The notes under the pieces are model-generated. The model ran no database searches and was not told the DNA's origin. It worked only from the letters and a program-made list of their open reading frames with translations. From contig JANWZB010000013.1 in assembly GCA_025055035.1 (NCBI GenBank), positions 1-37,537 of the forward strand: a stretch of 37,537 nt of DNA, in the 5' to 3' direction. The DNA comes from Candidatus Kapaibacterium sp. (GTDB lineage: Bacteria; Bacteroidota; Ignavibacteria; Kapaibacteriales; UBA4661). Below, one piece after another: positions 1-8,396 of the stretch (its first letter is position 1; the number at the start of each line of letters is the position of its first letter). Both the position numbers and the translations under genes were made by a program.

Positions 1-1
1 A

Positions 2-2953
2 GAAATTCGCTCGCGTGGTGTGCGCACAGAGCAGGCTACACTAAAGTCTATTGCCGAGATATACAGCCTCGAATTTGAGTATGCGTTGTATCCGTATCTC
101 GAGAAAGCCCTACAAGGACGTACTGTTACTGTAGAAGTAGAATTTCGACAGCAGTTCTATGATGTCTACGCTGTGCCTCTGAAGGATGAGCATGGTGCGG
201 TAACGCGGATTATTCTGCTCACACAAAACATCACACGGCGGAAGCGTGCCGAAGCTGAAACACAGCGTAGTGAAGAGCTATACAGAACACTTATCTCCAA
301 CTATCCGGGAGGGGCAGTATTCCTGTTCGATGATGAATATACGTTTCTTGTTGCTGGTGGACAGGGGCTGAAAGACATGGGGCTAGCATTAGAGGACGTG
401 CGCGGGGCAACCCTGTATGAGGCATTCCCGCTGGACATTGCTGCTGAGTACGAACAGCTCTTTCGTGCTGCTCTAGTAGGGAAGGCAAATACACAAGAAA
501 TTAAGCATGAGAACGGGCATATATTTATTGCGGCTGCTGTTCCTGTACGGAACAGTAGCGGAGAAATTTTTGCTGGATTGCTCTTAACACAGGACATTTC
601 TGAACGCAAGAAGGCAGAAGAACGTGAGCGTGAGGCAGAGCGTCGCTTTCGCGATATGGCAGACAATGTTCCGGGGGTTATTTATCAAAGTGCTGAGTTT
701 CCCGATGGTACACGCCGTTTCAACTACGTCAGCCCACGTGTGCAGGAAATTTTTGGTATTTCTGCAGAAGACTGCCTGCGAAATCCCGACGTGCTACGCA
801 TTCATCCCGACGACCAAGCACGTTATACTCAGGCGTTAGCAGAGTCCAAGCGTACGCTTAAGCCCTTGCAGTTCGAGGGACGATATCTCTTGCCAAACGG
901 TGAGGAGCGCTGGTGGGAAGGTATTGCAAAGCCTACAATACACAAGTCTACAGGAGCTATAGTATTCAACGGGGTGATTCTCGATATTAGCGAGCGTAAG
1001 CGTGCCGAAGCAAAGCAGCGCGAAATGGATGAGCTTATTCGTGGCATGCTAGAAACATCACTCGATGGCTTGATGCTGTTCAAGGCGCTGCGAGACCACT
1101 ACGGCAGGATTCGGGACTTCGAATTTCTGCTCTGTAATCCTGCAGGTGCAGCAATGGTCAAGCGTTCAGCGGACAAATTGCGAGGCGCACTGCTCCTGCA
1201 AGAATTCCCCGAACAACGATATAATGGGCTTTTCGAGCGATATGTCCGTGTTACGGAGAGTGGTAGACCTGAAGAAGCAGAATTACACTACGAAGGACAT
1301 AATCTAGACTTCTGGATGAGCCTGAAAGTTGCACGATTTCACGACGGTTGCGTTGTAAGCTTTTCTGATATCACAACACGCAAGCTTGCAGAGGAAGCTT
1401 TGCAGCATCTCAATGAAACTCTAGAAGCAAAAGTTGCCGAGCGTACAGAGCAGCTTGCTGCTGCAAAAGAAGCGGCCGATAGCGCAAATCGCGCAAAATC
1501 TGAGTTCTTGGCAAATATGAGCCATGAAATCCGTACACCGATGAATGCTATTCTAGGGTTTACTGAACTTTTGCAGGAACACGTTCATGATGAAAAACAA
1601 CGCTCATACCTCAATGCTATAGCATCCAGTGGTAAAACATTATTGCGGCTTATTAACGACATTCTCGACCTATCGAAGATTGAAGCCGGGCGTATGGATA
1701 TAGCATATGAGCCTGTTGATGTCGTTCAAGTTGTGCGCGAAGTTGTAAGTATGTTTTCGGCAAAAACTCAAGAGAAAGGCTTGAAGCTTATTGTAGAGTC
1801 CGATATTGCCTCGTCGGTCGGTATGATGCTCGATGAAATTCGGTTACGGCAAATTCTGTTTAATCTTGTTGGCAATGCGGTGAAGTTTACTGATGCAGGA
1901 TTTGTAAAAGTTGTCGTACGAACCTCTCCTACGCATTCTCCGCAGCATGTGTGCCTTACTCTTGCAGTTGAGGATACAGGTATTGGCATTCCCGAAGCAC
2001 AGCAGCAAGTGGTGTTCGAAGCATTTCGTCAGCAAGAGGGTCAGAGTGCACGGAAGTATGGTGGCACAGGGCTTGGCTTAACGATCACCAAACGCCTTAT
2101 CGAGATGATGAACGGTGAAATTCGTGTACGCAGCGCACTTGGTAAAGGATCGTGCTTCACCGTTACATTCCCGCGTGTAGAGAGGGTTGAGCTGCAGAAA
2201 ATGCTTGCTCAGGAGGATGCTACTACATGGAGTAATGTGCATTTCGACAATGCACGGATTCTTGTTGTTGACGATGTCCAACTAAATCGCGCACTTGTTG
2301 AAGGATTACTAGCAAATGTCAATGTCACAATCTTGCAAGCAGCCGATGGGAAAGAGGCGTGTGCAATGGCAGTGCGCGAGCAACCTGATATCATTCTTAT
2401 GGATTTGGTTATGCCAGAAATGGATGGATATGAGGCAATACGGTATATCAAGGGTAATCAGTTGACAAAGCACATTCCTATTATTGCGCTTACAGCGTCG
2501 GTTATACATGATGGTGCTACTGTAGGCGAGTTGCTGTGCGATGGCTATTTGCGCAAGCCTATTACAAAGCAGGAACTTGTGAATGAGCTTATGAAGTTTC
2601 TGCCTTATCGGTACACTGGAACAGATGATGCAGAAAAAGCTGGAGTCAATGCACCTGATGAAAGCATGACGCTTTCTCTCGAACAGCGTGCTAAGCTCTC
2701 AGAGCTCGTGCAGATACTTAAGTCTGACATTGCGGAGCAGTGGAGTGCTTTGCGAAGAACATTCAACAACAAGCAGGCACAATCATTCGCTGAGCAAATC
2801 AAAGCCCTAGGAGCAAAATATAATGTCCCCACGCTTAGCGAATATGCAAAGCGCTTAGAGACATTTGTGCAGAGCTTTGATATGGAAAAAATACCCGCAC
2901 ATCTCGAAAAATTTTCCGATATTGTTGCGCGAATAGAAAGCCTACAACACTAA
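2..2953 (+). CDS. Multi-PAS hybrid sensor histidine kinase (5' truncated)
   Basis: A cytosolic-looking hybrid histidine kinase whose N-terminus lies outside the window: the frame is open to the first bases, and the GTG at 20 is only the first possible internal start. Counting from that GTG, the end of one PAS domain (about 1-75) is followed by three PAS/PAC units (about 85-200, 205-330, 335-460), each ending in a DI(S/T)xRKxAE-type linker. A coiled coil follows (about 455-490), then HisKA with phospho-acceptor His502 in the motif NMSHEIRTPMN. The ATPase domain has an N-box near NLVGNAVKF and the G1 box DTGIGIP. A receiver domain has its phospho-acceptor at Asp795 (MDLVMPEMDG). The last ~95 residues form a helical HPt-like segment in which the usual phospho-histidine is not visible. 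The ligand cannot be told. The next gene, 18 bp downstream, is another kinase, so the two probably share a transcript and may form a phosphorelay. Confidence 0.93.
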   Translation, partial: EIRSRGVRTEQATLKSIAEIYSLEFEYALYPYLEKALQGRTVTVEVEFRQQFYDVYAVPLKDEHGAVTRIILLTQNITRRKRAEAETQRSEELYRTLISNYPGGAVFLFDDEYTFLVAGGQGLKDMGLALEDVRGATLYEAFPLDIAAEYEQLFRAALVGKANTQEIKHENGHIFIAAAVPVRNSSGEIFAGLLLTQDISERKKAEEREREAERRFRDMADNVPGVIYQSAEFPDGTRRFNYVSPRVQEIFGISAEDCLRNPDVLRIHPDDQARYTQALAESKRTLKPLQFEGRYLLPNGEERWWEGIAKPTIHKSTGAIVFNGVILDISERKRAEAKQREMDELIRGMLETSLDGLMLFKALRDHYGRIRDFEFLLCNPAGAAMVKRSADKLRGALLLQEFPEQRYNGLFERYVRVTESGRPEEAELHYEGHNLDFWMSLKVARFHDGCVVSFSDITTRKLAEEALQHLNETLEAKVAERTEQLAAAKEAADSANRAKSEFLANMSHEIRTPMNAILGFTELLQEHVHDEKQRSYLNAIASSGKTLLRLINDILDLSKIEAGRMDIAYEPVDVVQVVREVVSMFSAKTQEKGLKLIVESDIASSVGMMLDEIRLRQILFNLVGNAVKFTDAGFVKVVVRTSPTHSPQHVCLTLAVEDTGIGIPEAQQQVVFEAFRQQEGQSARKYGGTGLGLTITKRLIEMMNGEIRVRSALGKGSCFTVTFPRVERVELQKMLAQEDATTWSNVHFDNARILVVDDVQLNRALVEGLLANVNVTILQAADGKEACAMAVREQPDIILMDLVMPEMDGYEAIRYIKGNQLTKHIPIIALTASVIHDGATVGELLCDGYLRKPITKQELVNELMKFLPYRYTGTDDAEKAGVNAPDESMTLSLEQRAKLSELVQILKSDIAEQWSALRRTFNNKQAQSFAEQIKALGAKYNVPTLSEYAKRLETFVQSFDMEKIPAHLEKFSDIVARIESLQH

Positions 2954-2971
2954 CAGAACTTCGTGACGCTT

Positions 2972-4090
2972 ATGAACAATGAAGAAGCGCTAATTCTTAT
3001 CGTCGATGACATACCGCGTAATTTGCAGGTACTCGGCAGCATTCTCAGTGGGAGCGGCTTTGGCGTAAGCGTTGCATCAAGCGGGCAGAGTGCACTTGAT
3101 GCTGTACAAGAGACAATTCCTGATGTTATTCTGCTAGATATTCAGATGCCTGATATGGACGGATTCGAGGTATGTGAACGCCTCAAATCTAACCCAACAA
3201 CAGCAGATATCCCGGTCATTTTCCTTACTGCTCGTACGGAGGTTGACGATATTGTGCGAGGATTCGATGTAGGTGCAGTGGACTACATTACTAAGCCTTT
3301 TATATCACAGGAGCTACTTGCACGCGTCAGAACGCATCTACGCCTTGTGCGTCAAACAAAGCGATTGCAAGACTTGAACAATGACAAAAATGAATTTCTT
3401 GGAATTGCAGCGCATGATTTACGCAATCCGCTCTCAAAGATTCAGTTTATAGCCGAGAAAATGGCGTATGAAGCTCAGACATTCACCCCCGAACTTATCA
3501 ATGATGCAGCGCAAGATATTCTGCACACGGTAAGCGGTATGATGGAGCTTATCAGTAATCTTCTTGATGTAAATGTAATCGAGCAAGGGAAGCTTGTAGT
3601 AGAACTGAACCCAATCGAGGTAGGAGTCATCATCGAGCATATTGTGCGTGATTACGAAGCCCGTGCTGCAGCGAAGAAAATTACACTGCAGTACGACCAC
3701 GATGAGCGCTTGCCGCTTATTCAGGCTGATGAGGTTGCTGTTGCGCAGATTATGGACAATCTTTTATCGAATGCAATCAAGTATTCTCCAACGCGCACGC
3801 AAGTAACGATTCGTCTCTACACACAAGAGCAGTTTGTGCGTCTGGATGTACAAGATCAGGGCTTAGGTATGAGCGATGATGATCAAAAGCGTCTTTTCCA
3901 AAAATTTGCACGCCTTTCTGCCAAACCAACAGGAAATGAGCACAGTATTGGGCTAGGTCTTTCGATTGTCAAAACGCTTGTAGATAAGCTCCAAGCACGC
4001 ATTTCTGTAGAAAGTGCTATCGGTAAGGGTACAACATTTTCTGTGCTATTCCCCGTAGCGCAGGGGACAAATCATGGGACACAAAGCTAA
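2972..4090 (+). CDS. Response-regulator/histidine kinase (REC-HisKA-HATPase)
   Basis: A soluble two-component protein with an N-terminal receiver domain and a C-terminal histidine kinase. The receiver (about 8-125) has the acidic pair VDD, the phospho-acceptor Asp in LLDIQMPDMDG (codon at 3137) and the conserved Lys in ITKPF. After a short helix comes HisKA with its His in AAHDLRNPLSK (codon at 3413), then an HATPase domain with N-box DNLLSNAIKYS, G1 DQGLGMS and G2 GLGLSIVK. No transmembrane segment is seen, so input probably arrives through the receiver, plausibly from the hybrid kinase just upstream. I chose the ATG at 2972 over an in-frame GTG at 2963; neither has a clear Shine-Dalgarno sequence. 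The output partner is unknown, and no DNA-binding response regulator is present nearby. Confidence 0.92.
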   Translation: MNNEEALILIVDDIPRNLQVLGSILSGSGFGVSVASSGQSALDAVQETIPDVILLDIQMPDMDGFEVCERLKSNPTTADIPVIFLTARTEVDDIVRGFDVGAVDYITKPFISQELLARVRTHLRLVRQTKRLQDLNNDKNEFLGIAAHDLRNPLSKIQFIAEKMAYEAQTFTPELINDAAQDILHTVSGMMELISNLLDVNVIEQGKLVVELNPIEVGVIIEHIVRDYEARAAAKKITLQYDHDERLPLIQADEVAVAQIMDNLLSNAIKYSPTRTQVTIRLYTQEQFVRLDVQDQGLGMSDDDQKRLFQKFARLSAKPTGNEHSIGLGLSIVKTLVDKLQARISVESAIGKGTTFSVLFPVAQGTNHGTQS

Positions 4091-4141
4091 TATCCCATGT
4101 GTGCTTGCCGATGACTATTATCCTCGTTCTTACCCAATGTG

Positions 4142-4879
4142 ATGAATAAGCTTGCTACGTATTGGCGTATTGTACGGCTCTGTGGTATGACCGTCTGGTA
4201 TTCACTGTTTGGTTTGTCGTTTGCCCTTTTTGATAAGCATCATAGGCTATTTTACAGGCACGGGCTAAATTTTGCAAGAACATCGCTGCGGATGGCGAAC
4301 ATCGCCCTGCTTGTTGAGGGTGAAGACCATCTCAAAGAAGGCGAGACATACGTATTTATTGCAAACCACACGAGTATTTTCGACATTCCTGCGATTTGGG
4401 TAGCGACAGCACCAAAGCTTGGAGGGCGGCTGCGGATTATTTACAAGCGCAGCCTGCAGCTTATTCCATTTCTTGGTTGGGAGTTGATGGTTAGCCCATT
4501 TATTCCTATTGAGCGCGAAAAGCTGCGGCGTAGTGTAGAAGGGCTGAATAAAGCGGTGAAAGCAGTACAAGAGGGAGATTCGGTAATTATTTTTGCCGAA
4601 GGCACACGCTCACGCTCTGGGCGGCTGAAGGAGTTTCGGCGTGGAGGATTTCATCTGGCTGCACGTGCCGGAAAGCCAATTGTTCCTGTAGCGATTGTGG
4701 GCGCTCATAAGATACTGCGTGCTGACTCAGTCGACTTACATGCAGGAAGTATTCGTGTCATTATTGGGAAACCTGTGCCCCCTCCCGATCATGATGACCG
4801 CATAACAGAACGTAGCCTCATGAAACATGTTCATGCTGTGATAGCAGCAATGCTGCCCGAAGATCAGCAGCCGCTGTAA
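4142..4879 (+). CDS. plsC: 1-acyl-sn-glycerol-3-phosphate acyltransferase
   Basis: A membrane-associated acyltransferase that adds the second fatty acyl chain to lysophosphatidic acid to make phosphatidic acid, the precursor of phospholipids. The catalytic HX4D motif is visible as NHTSIFD (about residue 79), and the substrate-binding FAEGTRS motif lies near residue 155, followed by VPVAIVG. An N-terminal hydrophobic stretch (about 13-28) suggests membrane anchoring. The length (about 245 residues) is normal for PlsC. The ATG at 4142 is directly preceded by a GTG in the same frame at 4139, and either could be used. The gene follows the two kinases on the same strand and ends 15 bp before the convergent purK stop codon. 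The lysophospholipid acyltransferase family is certain; the exact substrate is inferred. Confidence 0.9.
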   Translation: MNKLATYWRIVRLCGMTVWYSLFGLSFALFDKHHRLFYRHGLNFARTSLRMANIALLVEGEDHLKEGETYVFIANHTSIFDIPAIWVATAPKLGGRLRIIYKRSLQLIPFLGWELMVSPFIPIEREKLRRSVEGLNKAVKAVQEGDSVIIFAEGTRSRSGRLKEFRRGGFHLAARAGKPIVPVAIVGAHKILRADSVDLHAGSIRVIIGKPVPPPDHDDRITERSLMKHVHAVIAAMLPEDQQPL

Positions 4880-4894
4880 GCTTTGATGAATATG

Positions 4895-6064
4895 CTACCA
4901 TAAAAGATCTTCTTCGGCAGATTGCACGCGAGCAAAGACCTCCTCGATTGAAGAACCAAGCGCTGTTATATGTCCCATCTTACGACCAACGCGGCTTGCT
5001 GCTTTGCCATAGAGATGAAAAGCAACACGGCTGTGGCGCATCAGCCCTACAACTGTGTCGGGAATGCCTGAACCGGGGCGTTTCCCTAGGAGGTTTGCCA
5101 TAGCTGCAGCAGGTACAATCATGTCTGGCGAGCCAAGTGGAAGATTGCATATAGCGCGAATATGGTTTTCGAACTGCGAAGTGTAGCATGCTTCGATGCT
5201 GTAATGTCCAGAGTTGTGTGGACGAGGGGCAATTTCATTATACAGGATAGTGTCATCATCGGTCAAGAACATTTCCACGCCAAAAACGCCAACCCCTTCG
5301 ATTGTCTCGACGGCAGTAACAGCTATATCTTGCGCTGTGCGCTGTAGTATGCTGCTCACATTGGGTGCAGGAGCAAGGACATATCGGCAGATGTGATTGG
5401 TCTGGATAGTTTCTACACACGGATAGGACACTATCTCTCCACGTCTGTTGCGTGCTACTATCACAGCAAGTTCCTTCCTAAAGCGTACAAATTGTTCCGC
5501 CATCACTGTGCGTGGTACATCAGGGTCGCTTGTAAAGCGACGGAATGCTACCATTGCCTGATTATCACGCGCGACAGTTGCATTGCCGTAGCCGTCGTAG
5601 CCGAGTGTTCGTGTCTTCATCACGTATGGATACCCATACTGCCGACCAAAGGCGTATGCTTCCTCAACAGTGTTGATAGCTGCAAAGGCGGGTACGGGTA
5701 TTCCTGCTTTCTGCATGATTTCTTTTTGAGTGAGTTTGTCTTGTACTTGGCGTAGCGTGTGAGGTGAAGGTAAAACAAGGCGCCGCTCGGCAATAACATC
5801 GAGAACGTCTGGACTAATAAATTCATTTTCTAGGGTAACAATATCGCTTGCTTCTATAAAGCGCTCAAGCTCTTGGGTATTCAGCCATCCTTCCGAGAAA
5901 TCAAGCTTAGTCATTCTGCCTGCTGGAGAATCTTCAACTAGTTCAATAATAGCAACACGTAGCCCAAGTCTATATGCGGCGAGTGCGCTCATTTTTGCAA
6001 GTTGTCCGCCACCGAGAATGCCTATCGTTATAGGTTGATTGTCGTGATAGACCGAGCTTAACAT
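4895..6064 (-). CDS. purK: 5-(carboxyamino)imidazole ribonucleotide synthase
   Basis: A cytosolic ATP-grasp enzyme of purine biosynthesis: it carboxylates aminoimidazole ribonucleotide with bicarbonate and ATP to give N5-CAIR, the substrate of PurE. The N-terminal nucleotide-binding motif ILGGGQLAKM (about residues 15-24) is diagnostic of PurK. The ATP-grasp body includes LENEF, the loop KTRTLGYDGYGN (about 155-166) and NEIAPRPHNSGHYS (about 276-289). The length (389 residues) matches the family. The ATG at 6064 is well placed. No purE lies in the window, although the two are often adjacent, so it must be elsewhere if the pathway is complete. The upstream gap to the DUF5683 gene is about 157 bp, so this gene may have its own promoter. 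Confidence 0.96.
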   Translation of the reverse strand: MLSSVYHDNQPITIGILGGGQLAKMSALAAYRLGLRVAIIELVEDSPAGRMTKLDFSEGWLNTQELERFIEASDIVTLENEFISPDVLDVIAERRLVLPSPHTLRQVQDKLTQKEIMQKAGIPVPAFAAINTVEEAYAFGRQYGYPYVMKTRTLGYDGYGNATVARDNQAMVAFRRFTSDPDVPRTVMAEQFVRFRKELAVIVARNRRGEIVSYPCVETIQTNHICRYVLAPAPNVSSILQRTAQDIAVTAVETIEGVGVFGVEMFLTDDDTILYNEIAPRPHNSGHYSIEACYTSQFENHIRAICNLPLGSPDMIVPAAAMANLLGKRPGSGIPDTVVGLMRHSRVAFHLYGKAASRVGRKMGHITALGSSIEEVFARVQSAEEDLLW

Positions 6065-6221
6065 ATGGTTTTACCCGTTGTAAGGAGAGAAAACAAACAG
6101 CAGGAGAGAATTGCATCAAAAGAGCTATTGCCAATATCATGTGCTCAGAAAAAAGAAGCTGAGCCACAAAAGAACTGAGAAAGGATGTAAAGCACAGCAT
6201 GCAAGTGCAACTGAGGAATTT

Positions 6222-6854
6222 CTATTGGTATGGAGCATAATCGAATGAAAGAATGCAGCGGAATGTAAGGCAGAGAGCAGGATAACGAGGCGAAATATGT
6301 AATGTGCCTGACCATTCGTCGCTAACATCGAAGTCAAAAAGGTGTGCGCCGGTGTAAGCATCAATTGCTGCAAGTCCTGCAACCCCAACTGCCGCAAGAA
6401 TCGAAATATCGCGAAGGTCTCGAAAAATCTCGCGCTGCCGTAACAAAGCATCGCGAAAGGACAGTGATACATTGCCATCTGCAAGCTGTGCACTAAGAAG
6501 ATTTACTTGGTTATTATTGTACACTGCAAAGCCAATCGCAGCAGCGAAGCCAGCAAAGAATACAGGGGCTTTCCAGTAGCTTTCGATGTACAGTTGACCA
6601 GCTCCCGGTATGATAGAAAGGATTGCTGCTGTGAAGGGGTCTTTAGAGTGAAATGTGCGGGTACTTGTTGTTGTGGAAGAAGGGTATGGGGTTGCGTTTG
6701 CCATTGCGTCGAATGGCATAAATATCACTTCCGGTTTTGTGCTGTCTTCTCTGCACGAAATATCCCATTGCTGTGCTATACTCGTAGAGGGATTACCAAG
6801 ACTCCAAGCCGCTACAGCAGCCCACAGGAAATGTAGGTACATTCTATATCCCAT
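6222..6854 (-). CDS. DUF5683 family membrane/envelope protein
   Basis: A protein of about 210 residues with a signal peptide-like N-terminus (hydrophobic stretch then ...TSIAQ) and the DUF5683 core: the phrase ILSIIPGAGQLY followed by SYWKAPVFFAGFAAAIGFAV, typical of this family in Bacteroidota and Chlorobiota. A second hydrophobic segment (ILAAVGVAGLAAIDAYTGAH) follows a charged helix, giving a hairpin-like membrane topology. The family's function is unknown. An open frame with a TTG start extends to 6911, overlapping the end of ridA, but ATG codons at 6854 and 6842 give a more sensible signal peptide; I chose 6854, though 6842 is possible. It lies just downstream of ridA on the same strand and is probably co-transcribed with it. 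Confidence 0.75.
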   Translation of the reverse strand: MGYRMYLHFLWAAVAAWSLGNPSTSIAQQWDISCREDSTKPEVIFMPFDAMANATPYPSSTTTSTRTFHSKDPFTAAILSIIPGAGQLYIESYWKAPVFFAGFAAAIGFAVYNNNQVNLLSAQLADGNVSLSFRDALLRQREIFRDLRDISILAAVGVAGLAAIDAYTGAHLFDFDVSDEWSGTLHISPRYPALCLTFRCILSFDYAPYQ

Positions 6855-6894
6855 AAACAGCTGCATTGCACACTTGGTGCATGAATTAAGAATG

Positions 6895-7272
6895 CTACTT
6901 AACGGCAACAACCTCGATTTCTACTTGTACGTCTTTAGGAAGCCGTGCAACTTCTATTGTAGAGCGAGCAGGCTTTGTGTCGCCGAAATACCGGGCATAG
7001 ACGTCGTTCATAGCAGCAAAATTATTCATGTCTTTCAAAAAGACTGTAGCTTTGACAACGTGAGAAAGGCTATAGCCAGCTTCTTTGAGAATAGCGCTGA
7101 TATTGTCGAGGACTTGTGTAGTCTGTTCCGTTATCCCGCCTGAGACAAGCTCTCCTGAGGGAGTTAAGGGGATTTGACCTGCTACAAACAGCATCGTGCC
7201 TTGTGCTTCAATTGCTTGCGAGTACGGTCCGAGAGCTGCAGGCGCATGGGATGTAGAAATGACGCGGTTCAT
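6895..7272 (-). CDS. ridA: RidA family reactive intermediate/imine deaminase
   Basis: A small cytosolic RidA/YjgF/UK114 protein that hydrolyses reactive enamine/imine intermediates, mainly those from PLP enzymes such as threonine dehydratase, and so protects other PLP enzymes. The N-terminus has the typical [12 protein letters not shown] (about residues 9-20) and [14 protein letters not shown] (about 29-42). The C-terminus has [19 protein letters not shown], which contains the conserved Arg that binds the substrate carboxylate and a conserved Glu. The length (125 residues) is exactly typical, and the ATG at 7272 fits the family's N-terminus. It lies 53 bp downstream of the OsmC gene on the same strand. 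Confidence 0.95.
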   Translation of the reverse strand: MNRVISTSHAPAALGPYSQAIEAQGTMLFVAGQIPLTPSGELVSGGITEQTTQVLDNISAILKEAGYSLSHVVKATVFLKDMNNFAAMNDVYARYFGDTKPARSTIEVARLPKDVQVEIEVVAVK

Positions 7273-7325
7273 ACGAGTGAGAAAGAGTGTTCAACAATCC
7301 TATCAGATGATAATTCGGTAGAATT

Positions 7326-7781
7326 CTAGCTACTCGCTGGAGTTGTCATGTTTCCTGAAGGTATAGCATCAGAGGAAGTAGAGAGTTTAAGTGTAAGGTC
7401 AATCTGGATATCGGGGTGTAGGGATTGGTGCACTGGGCATGTTCGTGCTGCATTCTCAAGAAATTTCAGGTCTTTGCTCTCGACAGTTGGTGGGAGCAGA
7501 ATTTCTACACCCAATCGCCTAATGCGGCGCGGTTGCGATGCCATTTCTTTTTGAACATGAATACGCATACCCTGAAGCTCAATATGGCGATTCCGTGCTG
7601 CTATAGCCATAACAGTTGCCATGCAGCTCCCTAGCCCTGCAGCTACAAGGTCTGTGGGCGAAAAGCTTTCTCCTCGACCGTGATTGTCTATGGGAGCATC
7701 GGTCGTAATAGTCGTTTGCGAAGGCCCGTGTGTAAGGCGGCAATGCAAGTCGCCTTCGTATTCGATATGAATGCTTACCAT
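7326..7781 (-). CDS. OsmC/Ohr family peroxiredoxin-like protein
   Basis: A cytosolic OsmC-superfamily protein; these use two cysteines to reduce organic hydroperoxides. The signature SPTDLVAAGLGSCMATVMAI holds the first cysteine (Cys53), and ENAARTCPVHQSL holds the second (Cys115). Length (151 residues) and cysteine spacing match the general OsmC clade rather than the shorter Ohr proteins, so no specific symbol is given. The ATG at 7781 gives the usual beta-strand N-terminus (VSIHIEYEGDLHC). The gene lies between yqgE and ridA on the same strand with short gaps. This pairing with RidA suggests a protective role against reactive small molecules, which is inference from context. Confidence 0.92.
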   Translation of the reverse strand: MVSIHIEYEGDLHCRLTHGPSQTTITTDAPIDNHGRGESFSPTDLVAAGLGSCMATVMAIAARNRHIELQGMRIHVQKEMASQPRRIRRLGVEILLPPTVESKDLKFLENAARTCPVHQSLHPDIQIDLTLKLSTSSDAIPSGNMTTPASS

Positions 7782-7809
7782 ACTACATGATAAAATGTAC
7801 AGTTCGTAC

Positions 7810-8358
7810 TTAGTTTACTGATGGATGCTCAGGAACATTTGCCATAGCGGCATATTCACCGCCCATAGACTTTAACGTGCGTGTCCAGAAGTTCTTGACG
7901 GAATCGGCAAAGACAGCTTCAGGTGTTGCTGGAGTCAGTACCCATGAGTGTTCATTGAGTTCGCGTTGCAATTGATTGCTCGACCAACCAGAATATCCAA
8001 CAAAGAAACGGAAGTCATGGACTGAAACATCATTGTTCAAGATAGATTCTCGAATAGCATCAAAGCTTCCACCCCAGTAGATACCATCCATAATTTCGGT
8101 AGCTTCTGGTATAAGGTTGCCTGCACGGTGAATGCAGTGTAGAGTATCATTTTGGCAGGGACCGCCCCAATATAGAGGTGCATCAAATCCTTGTAGGTCG
8201 GGCATAACCTCTTGCAGCGTTGCTTTCAATGGTCTGTTCAGAACATACCCAAGCGTACCCTCACTACTATGCTGTGCAATGAAAACAACAGACCGCTTAA
8301 AGTTTGGGTCTAATAGCGCTGGTACAGCAATGAGTAGTATGCCATGAGATGGAGTCAT
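7810..8358 (-). CDS. YqgE/AlgH family protein (UPF0301)
   Basis: A protein of about 182 residues of the YqgE/AlgH family, widespread in diderm bacteria; its function is still poorly defined, and AlgH was named for an effect on alginate regulation in Pseudomonas. Recognisable features are the N-terminal GILLIAVPALLDPNFKRSVV, then GTLGYVLNRPL and the conserved YWGGPCQNDTLHCIH. The later segment FFVGYSGWSSNQLQRELNEHSW is also characteristic. The ATG at 8358 (MTPSHGILLIA) is preferred to an upstream in-frame TTG at 8373 because family members start just before the G-x-LLIA motif. No transmembrane segment is seen. It sits between the TPR gene and the OsmC gene in the same direction. Confidence 0.92.
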   Translation of the reverse strand: MTPSHGILLIAVPALLDPNFKRSVVFIAQHSSEGTLGYVLNRPLKATLQEVMPDLQGFDAPLYWGGPCQNDTLHCIHRAGNLIPEATEIMDGIYWGGSFDAIRESILNNDVSVHDFRFFVGYSGWSSNQLQRELNEHSWVLTPATPEAVFADSVKNFWTRTLKSMGGEYAAMANVPEHPSVN

Positions 8359-8396
8359 GCTTGGGTAACACAAGCAAGGTATCGACGCCGTATGAG

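Noticed and set aside
5393-5755. A 120-codon plus-strand frame opposite purK
   Set aside because: It is antisense to purK and shows no family likeness, only codon-structure shadow.
6655-7143. A 162-codon plus-strand frame opposite ridA and the DUF5683 gene
   Set aside because: It lies antisense to ridA, which is a certain gene; the translation is rich in Cys and has no domain.
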